Source: Carboxydothermus hydrogenoformans Z-2901 | GTDB lineage: Bacteria; Bacillota; Z-2901; Carboxydothermales; Carboxydothermaceae | NCBI RefSeq assembly: GCF_000012865.1 | Contig: NC_007503.1 | Span: 310,001-374,000 of the forward strand | Length of the DNA stretch: 64,000 nucleotides | Direction: 5' to 3' | Shown here: positions 24,679-33,400 of the stretch, one piece after another | How positions within the stretch are numbered: the stretch's first letter is position 1 | Layout: each line of letters opens with the position of its first letter | Notes under the pieces: generated by a model | What the model was told of the DNA's origin: nothing | Databases searched by the model: none | Seen by the model: the letters and a program-made list of their open reading frames with translations, nothing else | Translations under genes and position numbers: made by a program

Positions 24679-24699
24679 CCGGTTTAAGGGGGATGGGTT

Positions 24700-25278
24700 G
24701 TGAAAAGATTTTTACGGATTTTACAGGAAAACCTTTCGGAAGAAAGAATAAGTCACTCTTTAGGGGTTGCGCGGACCGCTTATTATCTTGCCCAAAAGCA
24801 CCTTCCGGAAAAAAAAGAAAAAGCTTTTTTGGCGGGAATTGTCCACGATATAGCCCGGGAGTGGCCGGAGGAAAGGTTTATTGCCTACTTACTAGCCAGG
24901 GGATATGAGATAACCTCTGAAGATAAATTAAATCCGGTGGTGCTTCATGCTCCCGCGGGAGCATATTTTATCCGGGATATGTTGGGGATTTATGATGAAG
25001 AGATTTTTAACGCAGTTTCCCGCCATACCCTGGGGGCAGTGGACATGACCGATTTGGATATGATTATTTTTTTAGCGGATTTAATTGAACCGGGGCGAAA
25101 CTTTGCCCAAAGGCAGAAGCTTTTAATCGCCTCTTTTCGAGACCTAAAACGGGGGATGCTTTTAGCCCTGGAAAATACCTTGGAATATTTAACGAAAAAA
25201 AATAAAACGGTTGATTCCCGGACACTCATGGTTTTAAATTATTTTCGGGAGGAAGTAGCAAAAAAATCGAAAATTTAG
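24700..25278 (+). CDS. yqeK: YqeK-type HD-domain hydrolase (Ap4A hydrolase family)
   Basis: A 192-residue HD-domain phosphohydrolase. It has ISHSLGVARTA (first His, about 17-27), the HD pair in AGIVHDIA (about 47-54), a downstream VLHAPAGA and RHTLGA, and FLADLIEPGR (Asp about 127). Bacillus YqeK and its relatives hydrolyse diadenosine tetraphosphate symmetrically. The start is GTG 24700, with GGGGGATGGG upstream. It belongs to the nadD-yqeK-rsfS set. Confidence 0.9.
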   Translation: MKRFLRILQENLSEERISHSLGVARTAYYLAQKHLPEKKEKAFLAGIVHDIAREWPEERFIAYLLARGYEITSEDKLNPVVLHAPAGAYFIRDMLGIYDEEIFNAVSRHTLGAVDMTDLDMIIFLADLIEPGRNFAQRQKLLIASFRDLKRGMLLALENTLEYLTKKNKTVDSRTLMVLNYFREEVAKKSKI

Positions 25279-25314
25279 CTATAATATAAAAAGGAATTTA
25301 GGGGAGGTGTCTTT

Positions 25315-25677
25315 TTGGAAAAAACTTTACCTCAACATATAAATATTGCAATGGATGCCGCTTTGGATAAAAAAGGATTTAATTTAAGCCTTTTAGATGT
25401 TTCTTCTTTAACGCCAATTTGCGATTACTTTTTAATAGTTTCCGCAAGTTCGACCATTCAGGTCAAAGCGATTGTCGATAACATTGAAGAAAAACTGTCG
25501 GAAATCGGCCTAACTCCTTACCGTATTGAAGGTAAAAATGCCGCCCGCTGGGTTTTAATGGATTATGGGGACCTAGTTGTGCATGTGTTTGTGGAAGAGG
25601 AACGGGAATTTTACGATTTGGAAAGATTGTGGCGGACAGCCGAAAATTACCGGCATGATGTGGTTGACAAAGTTTAA
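25315..25677 (+). CDS. rsfS: Ribosome silencing factor RsfS
   Basis: A 120-residue protein that binds L14 and blocks 30S-50S joining in poor nutrient conditions. Signatures are ICDYFLIVSASSTIQVKAI (about 35-53), WVLMDYGDLVVHVF (about 78-91) and REFYDLERLW near the end. The start is TTG 25315, preceded by GGGGAGGTG, since no ATG stands near the ribosome-binding site. Confidence 0.95.
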   Translation: MEKTLPQHINIAMDAALDKKGFNLSLLDVSSLTPICDYFLIVSASSTIQVKAIVDNIEEKLSEIGLTPYRIEGKNAARWVLMDYGDLVVHVFVEEEREFYDLERLWRTAENYRHDVVDKV

Positions 25678-25876
25678 TGATTTATATATAATTTCTCATG
25701 TGACTAACAATGTGAAAAACGGTGAAGAGGAGCAGTAACTGTTTTGTGGCTTAAAGAGAGCAGCCGGCGGGTGCAAGGCTGTAGCCTCCAAACAGTGAAC
25801 TCGCCTCGGAGTTGCCAGAGGGATAAGTACTTCTGGCCGGTATGTTCCGTTATCCAAAACAAGTGGGCAAGAATGT

Positions 25877-25951
25877 GGGGCTGTAGCGCAGTGGGAGCGC
25901 GCTTCCTTGGCATGGAAGAGGTCGCGGGTTCGATCCCCGCCAGCTCCACCA
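25877..25951 (+). tRNA. tRNA-Ala (anticodon GGC)
   Basis: A full cloverleaf of 75 bases with encoded CCA. The acceptor stem GGGGCTG pairs with CAGCTCC and includes the G3:U70 pair that defines alanine identity. The anticodon stem-loop is CTTCC-TTGGCAT-GGAAG (25902-25918) with anticodon GGC. The T arm is GCGGG-TTCGATC-CCCGC, the discriminator A (25948) and CCA (25949-25951). It lies inside the leuS T-box leader, between the two arms of stem III, so it must be cut out of the leader transcript by RNase P and a 3' nuclease. Confidence 0.97.
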
Positions 25952-25992
25952 TTATTGTATTCTTGCCAAGTAGGGTGGTACCGCGGGAAAAC

Positions 25993-26030
25993 ACTCCTCC
26001 CGTCCCTTAGGGGATGGCGAGGAGTTTTTT
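25993..26030 (+). terminator. Regulated terminator of the leuS T-box leader
   Basis: ACTCCTC (25993-25999) pairs with GAGGAGT (26019-26025 region), with an inner GTCCC/GGGAT stem and a TTTTTT tail. It competes with the antiterminator formed by the T-box sequence. Confidence 0.88.
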
Positions 26031-26057
26031 GTTATATCTACCTATTGGAGGGAGAAT

Positions 26058-28523
26058 ATGCAAGAAAGGTATGATTTTAAAGCTATTGAAGCTAAGTGGC
26101 AGAAAAAATGGGAGGAATTAAAACTTTACGAAGTGGACGATTTTTCGGAAAAACCGAAATATTACTGTTTGGAAATGTTTCCTTATCCTTCGGGGAAACT
26201 TCATATGGGGCACGTCCGCAATTACTCCATTGGGGATGTGGTAGCCCGGTACAAGCGGATGCGGGGCTATGCTGTGTTACACCCTATGGGCTGGGATGCT
26301 TTTGGGCTTCCGGCGGAAAATGCGGCGATTAAACACGGTAATGTTCATCCGGCGGATTGGACCTGGGATAATATTGCCAATATGAGACGGCAGTTAAAGG
26401 AGTTAGGTATTTCTTACGACTGGCGGCGGGAGATAGCTACCTGTCATCCGGAATACTACCGGTGGACCCAGTGGCTCTTTTTACAGTTTTATAAAAAGGG
26501 GCTTGCCTACAAGAAAAAAGCTCCGGTAAACTGGTGCCCCGGCTGTCAGACGGTTCTGGCTAACGAACAGGTGATAGACGGGGAGTGCGAACGCTGCCAT
26601 TCCCGGGTGGAGAAAAAGGAGTTAGAACAGTGGTTCTTTAAAATTACCGCTTATGCCGAAAGACTTCTGCAGGATATTAAAAAGCTTACCGGCTGGCCGG
26701 AAAAGGTAAAAATCATGCAGGAAAACTGGATCGGAAGATCCGAAGGGGCGGAAATTACTTTTAAAATAAAGGGGCATGAGGAAACAATATCGGTGTTTAC
26801 CACCCGGCCCGACACTATTTTCGGAGTAACCTATATGGTTTTGGCGCCGGAACATCCTCTGGTTGAAAAAATTTCCCGGGGGACTCAGTACGAAAAGGAT
26901 GTTTTGGAATTTAAACGGAAAATGATGTACTTGTCCGAAATTGAAAGAACCGCCGAGACCGCAGAAAAAGAAGGGGTTTTTACGGGAGCTTATGCTATAA
27001 ATCCCTTTACCGGGGAAGAGATTCCCATACTTTTAGCCAACTATGTTTTAGTGGAGTACGGTACCGGTGCGGTTATGGGGGTGCCGGCCCACGACCAGCG
27101 GGACTTCTTATTTGCCAAAAAATACAATTTGCCCATAAAAGTGGTAATAACCCCTCCGGGGCAAGAATTGAAAGCCGAGGAGTTAACGGAAGCCTATACC
27201 GGAGAAGGAATTCTGGTCAATTCCGGCGAGTTTACCGGGTTAGCCAACAAAGAGGCAATCAGGATAATTACCCAAGAAGCGGAAAAGCGGGGATTTGGTA
27301 AATATCGAGTAAATTACAGGCTTCGGGACTGGCTTATTTCCCGGCAAAGGTACTGGGGTGCTCCCATTCCGGTGCTGTACTGTGAAAAGTGCGGAATTGT
27401 TCCCGTACCCGAGGACCAGCTGCCGGTAGTTTTACCGTATAATGTAGAATTTCGTCCTACCGGGGAAAGTCCCTTAAAGTACGTTCCCGAGTTTTTAAAT
27501 GCCACCTGTCCCGAGTGCGGTGGACCTGCAACCCGGGAAACGGACACGATGGATACGTTTATTTGTTCGTCCTGGTATTACTATCGTTATACTTCGCCCC
27601 GGGATAAACAACAGCCCTGGAGCAAAGAAAAGGTGGAAAGATGGTTGCCGGTGGACCAGTATATCGGCGGGGTAGAACATGCTATTTTGCACCTTTTATA
27701 TTCCCGGTTTTTCACCAAAGTCCTCTATGACCTGGGATTGGTTCATGTGGACGAACCCTTTACCAATCTTTTGACCCAGGGCATGGTATTAAAAGATGGG
27801 GCCAAGATGAGTAAATCCAAAGGAAATGTGGTAAGTCCCGAAGAAATCGTGGAAAAATACGGGGCCGATACCGCCCGGTTGTTTATTCTTTTTGCGGCGC
27901 CCCCGGAACGGGATTTAGAGTGGAGCGACCAGGGGGTAGAGGGAAGCTTTCGCTTTTTAAACCGGGTGTGGCGGCTAATTTACCAGACCAAGGACCGGAT
28001 ATCCGATGAACTTCGGGAATTTTCGGCAAAAGATAAAGAATTAAATCGCCTGTTACACGCCACCATTAAAAAGGTAACCGAGGATATTGAAGAAAGGTTT
28101 AACTTTAATACGGCAATTTCGGCAATTATGGAGTTAGTGAACGGTCTTTACCAGTACAAAGAAGGGGAAATTAATCCCGGCCTTTTAAAAGAAGCGTTAA
28201 ACAAACTGGTGATACTTCTGGCACCTTTTGCGCCTCATATTGCCGAGGAATTATGGGAGGCATTGGGCAATAAACAAAGTGTTCACTTAGAAAAATGGCC
28301 AGAGTATGATGAAGAAGCTCTAATTACCGAGGAAGTGGAAATAGTTATTCAGGTTAACGGTAAAGTCAAGGACCGGGTAATGGTTCCGAGAAATGCGGCG
28401 GAAGATGAGTTAAAGGAAATTGCCTTAAATACGCCGAAAATAAAAGAATTGACCGCCGATAAAAAAATTATTAAAGTTATTATAGTACCGGAAAAATTAA
28501 TTAATATTGTGGTAGCGGGGTAA
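26058..28523 (+). CDS. leuS: Leucyl-tRNA synthetase
   Basis: A class I aminoacyl-tRNA synthetase of 821 residues. The HIGH motif is present as HMGH in [15 protein letters not shown] (about 42-56), and KMSKS in [14 protein letters not shown] (about 577). The CP1 editing domain has TTRPDTIFG (about 251) and ends near GVPAHDQRD (about 342). Zinc-type Cys pairs lie in WCPGCQ and CERCH, and CEKCG and CPECG. The anticodon-binding domain and a C-terminal tail follow. The start ATG is preceded by TTGGAGGGAGAAT. It is controlled by the T-box leader upstream. Confidence 0.98.
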   Translation: MQERYDFKAIEAKWQKKWEELKLYEVDDFSEKPKYYCLEMFPYPSGKLHMGHVRNYSIGDVVARYKRMRGYAVLHPMGWDAFGLPAENAAIKHGNVHPADWTWDNIANMRRQLKELGISYDWRREIATCHPEYYRWTQWLFLQFYKKGLAYKKKAPVNWCPGCQTVLANEQVIDGECERCHSRVEKKELEQWFFKITAYAERLLQDIKKLTGWPEKVKIMQENWIGRSEGAEITFKIKGHEETISVFTTRPDTIFGVTYMVLAPEHPLVEKISRGTQYEKDVLEFKRKMMYLSEIERTAETAEKEGVFTGAYAINPFTGEEIPILLANYVLVEYGTGAVMGVPAHDQRDFLFAKKYNLPIKVVITPPGQELKAEELTEAYTGEGILVNSGEFTGLANKEAIRIITQEAEKRGFGKYRVNYRLRDWLISRQRYWGAPIPVLYCEKCGIVPVPEDQLPVVLPYNVEFRPTGESPLKYVPEFLNATCPECGGPATRETDTMDTFICSSWYYYRYTSPRDKQQPWSKEKVERWLPVDQYIGGVEHAILHLLYSRFFTKVLYDLGLVHVDEPFTNLLTQGMVLKDGAKMSKSKGNVVSPEEIVEKYGADTARLFILFAAPPERDLEWSDQGVEGSFRFLNRVWRLIYQTKDRISDELREFSAKDKELNRLLHATIKKVTEDIEERFNFNTAISAIMELVNGLYQYKEGEINPGLLKEALNKLVILLAPFAPHIAEELWEALGNKQSVHLEKWPEYDEEALITEEVEIVIQVNGKVKDRVMVPRNAAEDELKEIALNTPKIKELTADKKIIKVIIVPEKLINIVVAG

Positions 28524-28525
28524 CA

Positions 28526-29167
28526 ATGGAAAACTGGGAGGTTTTAAAAAAGATACCCCTTTTCGGGGAGCTTTCCCCGGATGATTTAAAGGAAATCGGG
28601 AATCTTCTTTATTCCCGCCGGCTGAAAAAAGGACAAATTTTGTTTTCCGAAGGGGACCCGGGGGCGGCAGTATACTTTTTAAAAAGCGGGCGGATTAAGC
28701 TCTATAAAGAGGACCGGGAAGGCCGGGAACACATCCTTCATTATGTTGAACCGGGAGATATTTTTGCCGAAGTGGTGCTATTTTCCAAGCGTCCTTATCC
28801 TGCCACCGCCGAGGTTATAGAGCCGGGGGAAGTCCTGGTAATTCCCAACGAGGAAATGGAGAACCTCTTGAAAAAACGCGGAGAAATTGCGTTAAATCTC
28901 ATCAAGGTGCTGTTGTATCGTTTAGATTTAGCCAATCAAAAAATTAAAGAGTTAGCGTTAAAAGATAGTTTAGCCCGGGTATGTAGCGTTCTCTTACGCT
29001 ACGGCCCGGTAATTAATCTTTCCCAGCAGGAAATAGCCAATTTAGCCGGGGTTTCCCGGGAAACGGCCAGTCGAATAATAAATGAGTTTAAACGTTTAGG
29101 AGTACTTCGGGCCGAAGGGCGGAGCTTAGAAATTATAAATTATGACAAATTAAAAGATTTCTCTTAA
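28526..29167 (+). CDS. Crp/Fnr-family transcription regulator
   Basis: A 213-residue protein: cyclic-nucleotide-binding-type domain (LKKGQILFSEGDPGAAVYFLKSG, about 33-55, shown in part as KKGQILFSEGDPGAAVYF; PGDIFAEVVLFSKRPYPATAE, about 75-95 in part), a dimer helix, and a Crp-type helix-turn-helix LSQQEIANLAGVSRETASR (about 170-188). There are no Fnr-type Cys ligands in the N-terminal part, and only one Cys overall. The Cys/His heme ligands expected of CooA are not evident at the usual positions. Effector unknown. It starts 2 bases after leuS, so it may be read through from it. Confidence 0.88.
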   Translation: MENWEVLKKIPLFGELSPDDLKEIGNLLYSRRLKKGQILFSEGDPGAAVYFLKSGRIKLYKEDREGREHILHYVEPGDIFAEVVLFSKRPYPATAEVIEPGEVLVIPNEEMENLLKKRGEIALNLIKVLLYRLDLANQKIKELALKDSLARVCSVLLRYGPVINLSQQEIANLAGVSRETASRIINEFKRLGVLRAEGRSLEIINYDKLKDFS

Positions 29168-29229
29168 ATACTTTTTTCACAAAAAAGGAATTGGGCGAGT
29201 TTAAGCGAACTTTGTTTAATAGAAAAAGT

Positions 29230-29497
29230 TAATACCCCACTCTACGGGTGCCCGGAAGGGTTAAAAGGGAAGCCGGACGGAATTTCCGTAAACGGCGCGG
29301 GCCCGCCACTGTACTCGGGGAGCCTCTTTTAGAGATGCCACTGTCCGTTAAATCGGATGGGAAGGCTAAAAGAGGCGATGAGCCGTAAGCCAGGAAACCT
29401 GCCCGTGAGAGTTAATCTGTCTTACCTTCGCGGCGAAGGGAGGGATTGTAAGGCTTTTGGTTATAATCCGCTTACCGAACCGGGAAGCGGATTTTTT
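29230..29497 (+). ncRNA. Cobalamin (adenosylcobalamin) riboswitch with terminator
   Basis: Conserved blocks in order: GGGTGCCCGGAAGGG, AAAAGGGAAGCCGG, GGCGCGGGCCCGCCACTGTA, GATGCCACTG, GATGGGAAGGC, and the B12 box GATGAGCCGTAAGCCAGGAA then ACCTGCCC. A terminator follows: AATCCGCTT (29465-29473) with AAGCGGATT (29485-29493) and T-run. It controls the btuFCD-type operon, repressing it when B12 is plentiful. Confidence 0.95.
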
Positions 29498-29527
29498 ACT
29501 AAATTTAACAAATAAGGGGGCGAAAAA

Positions 29528-30433
29528 ATGGTGAAAAAAAGATGGGTGGTATTTTTAGCTGTTGCCGTCATTCTGTTGGTGGCGGTAGCTCCATTACTGG
29601 CAGGGCAAAGTAAGGGAATAACGGTAAAAGATTCTAAAGGAAACGTTTTTACCTTTAAAAGTTATCCCAAAAGAATTGTATCTCTTGCCCCAAGTAATAC
29701 TGAAATCTTATTTGCTCTGGGATTAGATAAGTATATTGTAGGTGTTACTAACTTTTGCGATTACCCAGCAGCGGCCAAAAAAAAGGCCAAGGTGGGCGAT
29801 GCATTTAATGTTAATGTAGAAAAAATTGTAAGCTTAAAACCTGACCTGGTGGTGGCCCAGGATAGTATTTCACCGGATGCTATTAAAAAACTGCAAAACT
29901 TAAAAATTAAGGTGTTTGTTTTAAAAGAACCGAAAAACTTTAACGATATTTTAAATAACATAAAGCTGGTTGGTAAAGCTACCGGTAAATACTCTAAAGC
30001 TGTAAGCATTACTAATAATATGCAGGCAAGATTAAATAAACTTACAGCAAAGTTAAAAAAATACAACAAAAAACCGTCGGTCTTGGTAGAGGTTGATTAT
30101 GCGTACGGTTTATATGTTGCCGGACCAAACACCTTCATTAATGATCTCCTCGTAAAAGCAGGCGGTAAAAACGTCATAACCAGTGGTAGCTGGGTAAACC
30201 TTTCCGATGAAAAGCTCTTAACTTTAAATCCTGATTATATTTTACTTGCTGATACCGCTTATTTAAAACCGGACCAACATCCATACAAACGTGAACTCTG
30301 GCAGTCACTGCGCGCAGTTAAAGAAAAGAAAGTTATTGACAGCATTGATCCTAATTTAATTGTGCGACCGGGTCCCCGGACCATTGACGGGATTGAAAAA
30401 TTAGCTAAAGCCCTTCATCCTGGTTTAAAATAG
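29528..30433 (+). CDS. btuF: Vitamin B12 ABC transporter, substrate-binding protein
   Basis: A 301-residue periplasmic-type binding protein with an N-terminal signal helix (residues 1-26, no clear lipobox) and the class III binding fold. It has PKRIVSLAPSNTEILFALGL (about 47-66), KVGDAFNVNVEKIVSLKPDLVV (about 90-111, in part) and IDPNLIVRPGPRTIDGIEKL near the end. The cobalamin riboswitch upstream identifies the substrate. The lack of a lipobox Cys is unusual for a Gram-positive, so the long hydrophobic leader may act as an uncleaved anchor. The ribosome-binding site is AAGGGGGCG. Confidence 0.9.
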   Translation: MVKKRWVVFLAVAVILLVAVAPLLAGQSKGITVKDSKGNVFTFKSYPKRIVSLAPSNTEILFALGLDKYIVGVTNFCDYPAAAKKKAKVGDAFNVNVEKIVSLKPDLVVAQDSISPDAIKKLQNLKIKVFVLKEPKNFNDILNNIKLVGKATGKYSKAVSITNNMQARLNKLTAKLKKYNKKPSVLVEVDYAYGLYVAGPNTFINDLLVKAGGKNVITSGSWVNLSDEKLLTLNPDYILLADTAYLKPDQHPYKRELWQSLRAVKEKKVIDSIDPNLIVRPGPRTIDGIEKLAKALHPGLK

Positions 30434-30441
30434 GTGAGAAA

Positions 30442-31407
30442 ATGAAATCGTGGTGGGTAAAGTTATTTTTAGGAGGAGTTATTTTACTCCTCCTCCTTAT
30501 TTTTGTTATATTGTTGGCGGCAAACTTGGGAGCTGTGAAAATTCCGATAACGAAACTCTTTTTAGAACCGTATAAAACAATCTTTTTTAAGATAAGACTC
30601 CCCCGGATAGCTTTGGGACTTACAGTGGGAGCAGCTCTCGGCCTGGCAGGTACGGTGTACCAGGGGGTATTGAAAACTCCTTTAGCTGACCCGTATATTT
30701 TAGGAGTATCTTCAGGAGCTGCTGCAGCTGTAGCTTTACTAACTCTGCTAAAATCTTTTCCTTATTATGCTTTGCCCTTAGGAGCGTTTTTAGGAAGTAT
30801 AGTAGCGTTACTTTTAGTTTTTTTAATTTCCCGAAAACCCGAACCTAATAGATTAATCCTTGCGGGAATTATTGTAAATAGCTTTTTAGGAGCTATCGTT
30901 ACTTTTGTTTTAGCGGTAAGCCGGGAAAATATGCACCAGATTATTTACTGGTTAATGGGAGGACTCAGTAATAAAGGATTTAAAGAAGCGGGAGTGCTTG
31001 GCCTGTACCTTTTATTTGGGCTTGGTTTCCTTTTTATTTTTGCCCGGGATTTAAATGCTATGAGTTTTGGGGATGATACTGCAGTTCAGTTAGGGGTGGA
31101 GGTTAACAAAAAAAGAGTTCTTTTTTTAATGCTGGCAAGTTTTTTAACGGCAGGAGCGGTCAGCTTTTCCGGAACCATAGGGTTTGTTGGTCTGGTAGTT
31201 CCGCAGGTGGTAGAACTTATTTTTGGTAAGGATTTTCGCCTTTTAATACCTTTATCAACCTTAGCGGGAGCTATCCTCCTGGTTTTTGCCGATGCTTTGG
31301 CCCGGAGCATTTTAGCCCCGGCGGAGCTTCCGGTAGGGGTTATTACCGCTTTTATCGGTGCTCCCTTTTTTGCCTATCTTTTTATAAGGCGGGGTTATCA
31401 TGCTTAA
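30442..31407 (+). CDS. btuC: Vitamin B12 ABC transporter permease
   Basis: A 321-residue FecCD/BtuC-type permease with about ten membrane helices. It has LRLPRIALGLTVGAALGLAG-type text (RLPRIALGLTVGAALGLAG, about 53-71), LGVSSGAAAAVAL (about 90-102) and FSGTIGFVGLVVPQVVELIFG near the C-terminus, the loop that contacts the ATPase. It lies 8 bases after btuF and overlaps btuD by 8. Confidence 0.93.
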   Translation: MKSWWVKLFLGGVILLLLLIFVILLAANLGAVKIPITKLFLEPYKTIFFKIRLPRIALGLTVGAALGLAGTVYQGVLKTPLADPYILGVSSGAAAAVALLTLLKSFPYYALPLGAFLGSIVALLLVFLISRKPEPNRLILAGIIVNSFLGAIVTFVLAVSRENMHQIIYWLMGGLSNKGFKEAGVLGLYLLFGLGFLFIFARDLNAMSFGDDTAVQLGVEVNKKRVLFLMLASFLTAGAVSFSGTIGFVGLVVPQVVELIFGKDFRLLIPLSTLAGAILLVFADALARSILAPAELPVGVITAFIGAPFFAYLFIRRGYHA

Positions 31408-32599
31408 AGGTCTTAATTTGGCCTACGGTTACGGCAACATCACCTTGTTTGAGGGGATAAATATTGAAGTCCACCCGGGCAAGTTTACTGTAATTATAGG
31501 CCCTAATGGTGCCGGGAAAACAACATTGTTAAAAATTCTGGCAGGTTTATTAAAACCAAAGTACGGTACGGTACAACTAAACGAAAAAGAAATATTTTTG
31601 CTACCGGCAAAGGTGCGGGCCCGGATGCTGGCGTATGTATCCCAGGAACCCGAAACTTTACGGGATTATTCGGTCTGGGATACGGTAATGATGGGAAGGT
31701 ACCCTTATCAGGGATTTTTAGGGTTAGAGACTAATAAAGATTTTCAAGCGGTAAAAAAAGCTATAGAAACGGTAGGTTTAGCCGGTTACGAGGAACGAAC
31801 CCTTTTGTCCCTTTCGGGAGGGGAAAGGCAGAGGGTTTATCTTGCCCGGGCTTTGGCCCAGGAAGCCGACTATATCCTCTTAGATGAGCCCACCAATCAC
31901 CTGGATTTATTTTATCAGGTAAAAATACTATCTCTTTTAAAAGATTTAGCGGCTCAAGGTAAAGGGATATTAGCGGTTCTTCATGATTTAAACTTGGCTT
32001 CCTTTTTTGCTGATAAGCTCTACTTATTTTCGGCAGGGAAACTTATTACCGGCGAGGCGAAAAATGTTTTAACCTTTGAAAACATTTATAAAGCTTATCA
32101 GGAACCAGCACTTGTTGTGAATCACCCGGTTTTAAACATTCCGCAGATACTGCCGTTAATAGTTAATAGAGTTAGTGACGGCAAGAAAAAGGTGCATATC
32201 ATAGGCGGTGGAGGGATGGCTGGGAGCATAATGCTCCGGGAAAGCCAGCAGGGAGCGAAAATCTCAGCGGGGGTTTTAAATAAAAGCGATAGTGACTGGC
32301 AGACAGCAAAAGCACTCGGGGCAGAAGTGGTGGAGGAAGAGCCTTTTTCGCCCATTTCCGAGGAAAGCTACCAGCGGCTTTTGGAGGTCATAAAGAAGGC
32401 GGATAAGATTGTGGTAGCTCCGGTACCAATAGGGCCGGGAAATCTAAAAAATATCGAAGCCCTTTTAGAAGTGGAACCGAAAAAAATTTTTATAGTAAAG
32501 CCGGAAGAAATGGAGAAAAGGGATTACTCCGGAGGAAGGGCTACTTATATTGTTAATTCCCTTATAAAGGCCGGCGCCCAAAGGTATCCCGAGGCGTAA
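31400..32599 (+). CDS. btuD: Vitamin B12 ABC transporter ATPase with extra C-terminal domain
   Basis: A 399-residue protein. Residues 1-255 form a typical FepC/BtuD ATPase: Walker A GPNGAGKTT (about 34), signature LSGGERQR (about 137), Walker B YILLDEPTN (about 156) and HDLN switch. A second domain of about 145 residues follows, beginning VHIIGGGGMAG and containing KADKIVVAPVPIGPGN and VKPEEMEKRDYSGGRATYI. It has a glycine-rich loop like a nucleotide- or ligand-binding Rossmann fold, but I cannot name a family. Such extended BtuD proteins may sense or handle corrinoids; this is a guess. Confidence 0.88.
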   Translation: MLKGLNLAYGYGNITLFEGINIEVHPGKFTVIIGPNGAGKTTLLKILAGLLKPKYGTVQLNEKEIFLLPAKVRARMLAYVSQEPETLRDYSVWDTVMMGRYPYQGFLGLETNKDFQAVKKAIETVGLAGYEERTLLSLSGGERQRVYLARALAQEADYILLDEPTNHLDLFYQVKILSLLKDLAAQGKGILAVLHDLNLASFFADKLYLFSAGKLITGEAKNVLTFENIYKAYQEPALVVNHPVLNIPQILPLIVNRVSDGKKKVHIIGGGGMAGSIMLRESQQGAKISAGVLNKSDSDWQTAKALGAEVVEEEPFSPISEESYQRLLEVIKKADKIVVAPVPIGPGNLKNIEALLEVEPKKIFIVKPEEMEKRDYSGGRATYIVNSLIKAGAQRYPEA

Positions 32600-32673
32600 A
32601 ACTGTGATAAAAGTCATAGCTCTAAAAGGAAAGCCCAGGTTAAAATAAGAAAAAACAAAAGGGGAAGAAGAAG

Positions 32674-33183
32674 ATGCGCTGGACGAAAGAAGCATTAGAG
32701 TACATGAATAACGTTCCCTTTTTTGTGCGGGAAAAAGCCAAGAAAAAGGTAGAGGAGTGGGCGAAGCAAAAGGGTGTAGAGGAGATCACGGTAAATGAAG
32801 TAATGGAAGCCCGGGGGAAAATGACCGCCAGGGATGTAAGCGACCCGAAACCGCAAAAACCCAAAATTGCGGTGGTGCGCTGTCATATTGTTTCCGAGGT
32901 TTGCCCTGGAATTGGTTGTTTTAATAGCTTTAATAAAAGGGAGCAGCAGTTTGCCCGCTATGGGCCTGAGGCAGAAATTATCGGCTTTTTCACCTGCGGT
33001 GGTTGCTCCGGGCGCCGCGTTTCCAGGCTTATTGAAAAACTTCTCCCTTATGAATTAACGCACGTTCATTTAAGTTCCTGTATGTTGTTAGACGGAGATT
33101 ATCCCAGGTGTCCTTTCAAAGAGCAAATTAAAAAAACTATTTTGGCAAAAGGTGTAGAGGTAGTTGAAGGAACCCACCATTAA
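32674..33183 (+). CDS. PCP_red-like plus CGGC-domain protein
   Basis: A 169-residue protein of two parts. Residues 1-50 match the small PCP_red module (LEYMNNVPFFVREKAKKKVE, then KGVEEITVNEVMEARGKM), found in dark protochlorophyllide reductase and in many anaerobe redox proteins. Residues 65-165 form a CGGC domain (VVRCHIVSEVCPGIGCF, FFTCGGCSGRR and VHLSSCMLLDGDYPRCPF), with many cysteines probably binding metal or Fe-S. The fusion and its place after the B12 transport genes suggest cobalt or corrinoid handling, which is inference. A terminator follows. Confidence 0.8.
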   Translation: MRWTKEALEYMNNVPFFVREKAKKKVEEWAKQKGVEEITVNEVMEARGKMTARDVSDPKPQKPKIAVVRCHIVSEVCPGIGCFNSFNKREQQFARYGPEAEIIGFFTCGGCSGRRVSRLIEKLLPYELTHVHLSSCMLLDGDYPRCPFKEQIKKTILAKGVEVVEGTHH

Positions 33184-33208
33184 AACCCTGCAGTTGCAGG
33201 GTTTTTGT
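33183..33208 (+). terminator. Terminator after the CGGC gene
   Basis: AAACCCTG (33183-33190) pairs with CAGGGTTT (33197-33204), followed by TTGTTTT. Confidence 0.85.
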
Positions 33209-33225
33209 TTTATATTTTTATATTT

Positions 33226-33268
33226 TACTTAGTATATTTTTGCTTAGCATAATAATATAAACTAAGTA
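33226..33268 (+). promoter_or_regulatory. Dyad CTTAG repeats upstream of the Rrf2 gene
   Basis: TACTTAGT (33226-33233) and ACTAAGTA (33261-33268) are perfect inverted repeats, with a GCTTAGC palindrome (33242-33248) near the midpoint. So there are three CTTAG-type sites in 43 AT-rich bases. They stand about 130 bases before an Rrf2 regulator and are candidate autoregulatory operators. Confidence 0.45.
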
Positions 33269-33400
33269 GATAATAAAACTCCAAAATACCTTTAAATAAA
33301 GAAAATACGACAATTTTCGACAAATTTTATTTATATTGAAAAAATATAAAATATATTGTAAAATACCTTAGAAAGCTTGATTTTTTCAGGGGGAAAATTC

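Larger units (their letters stand above)
25712..26030 (+). ncRNA. T-box leader of leuS (interrupted by a tRNA gene)
   Basis: Recognised by GAAGAGGAGCAGTAA at its start (25723 on), AGAGAGC, the specifier region GTGAACTCGCCTCGGAG with CUC (Leu) at 25800-25802, and the T-box core AGGGTGGTACCGCGGG (25972-25987). A terminator follows: ACTCCTC with GAGGAGT and TTTTTT, 25993-26030. Uncharged tRNA-Leu would read CUC and pair its ACCA end with UGGU (25976-25979) to form the antiterminator. Unusually, stem III (GGCAAGAAT 25866-25874 with ATTCTTGCC 25959-25967) has a whole tRNA-Ala as its loop. Confidence 0.93.

Noticed and set aside
25744-26010. An 88-codon open frame across the leuS leader
   Set aside because: It runs through the T-box core and the tRNA-Ala gene, has no ribosome-binding site and gives no sensible protein; the RNA structures explain the sequence.
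28526-29167. The Crp/Fnr-type regulator as CooA (CO sensor)
   Set aside because: The heme ligands expected of CooA are not evident and there is no coo gene nearby; general Crp/Fnr assignment only.
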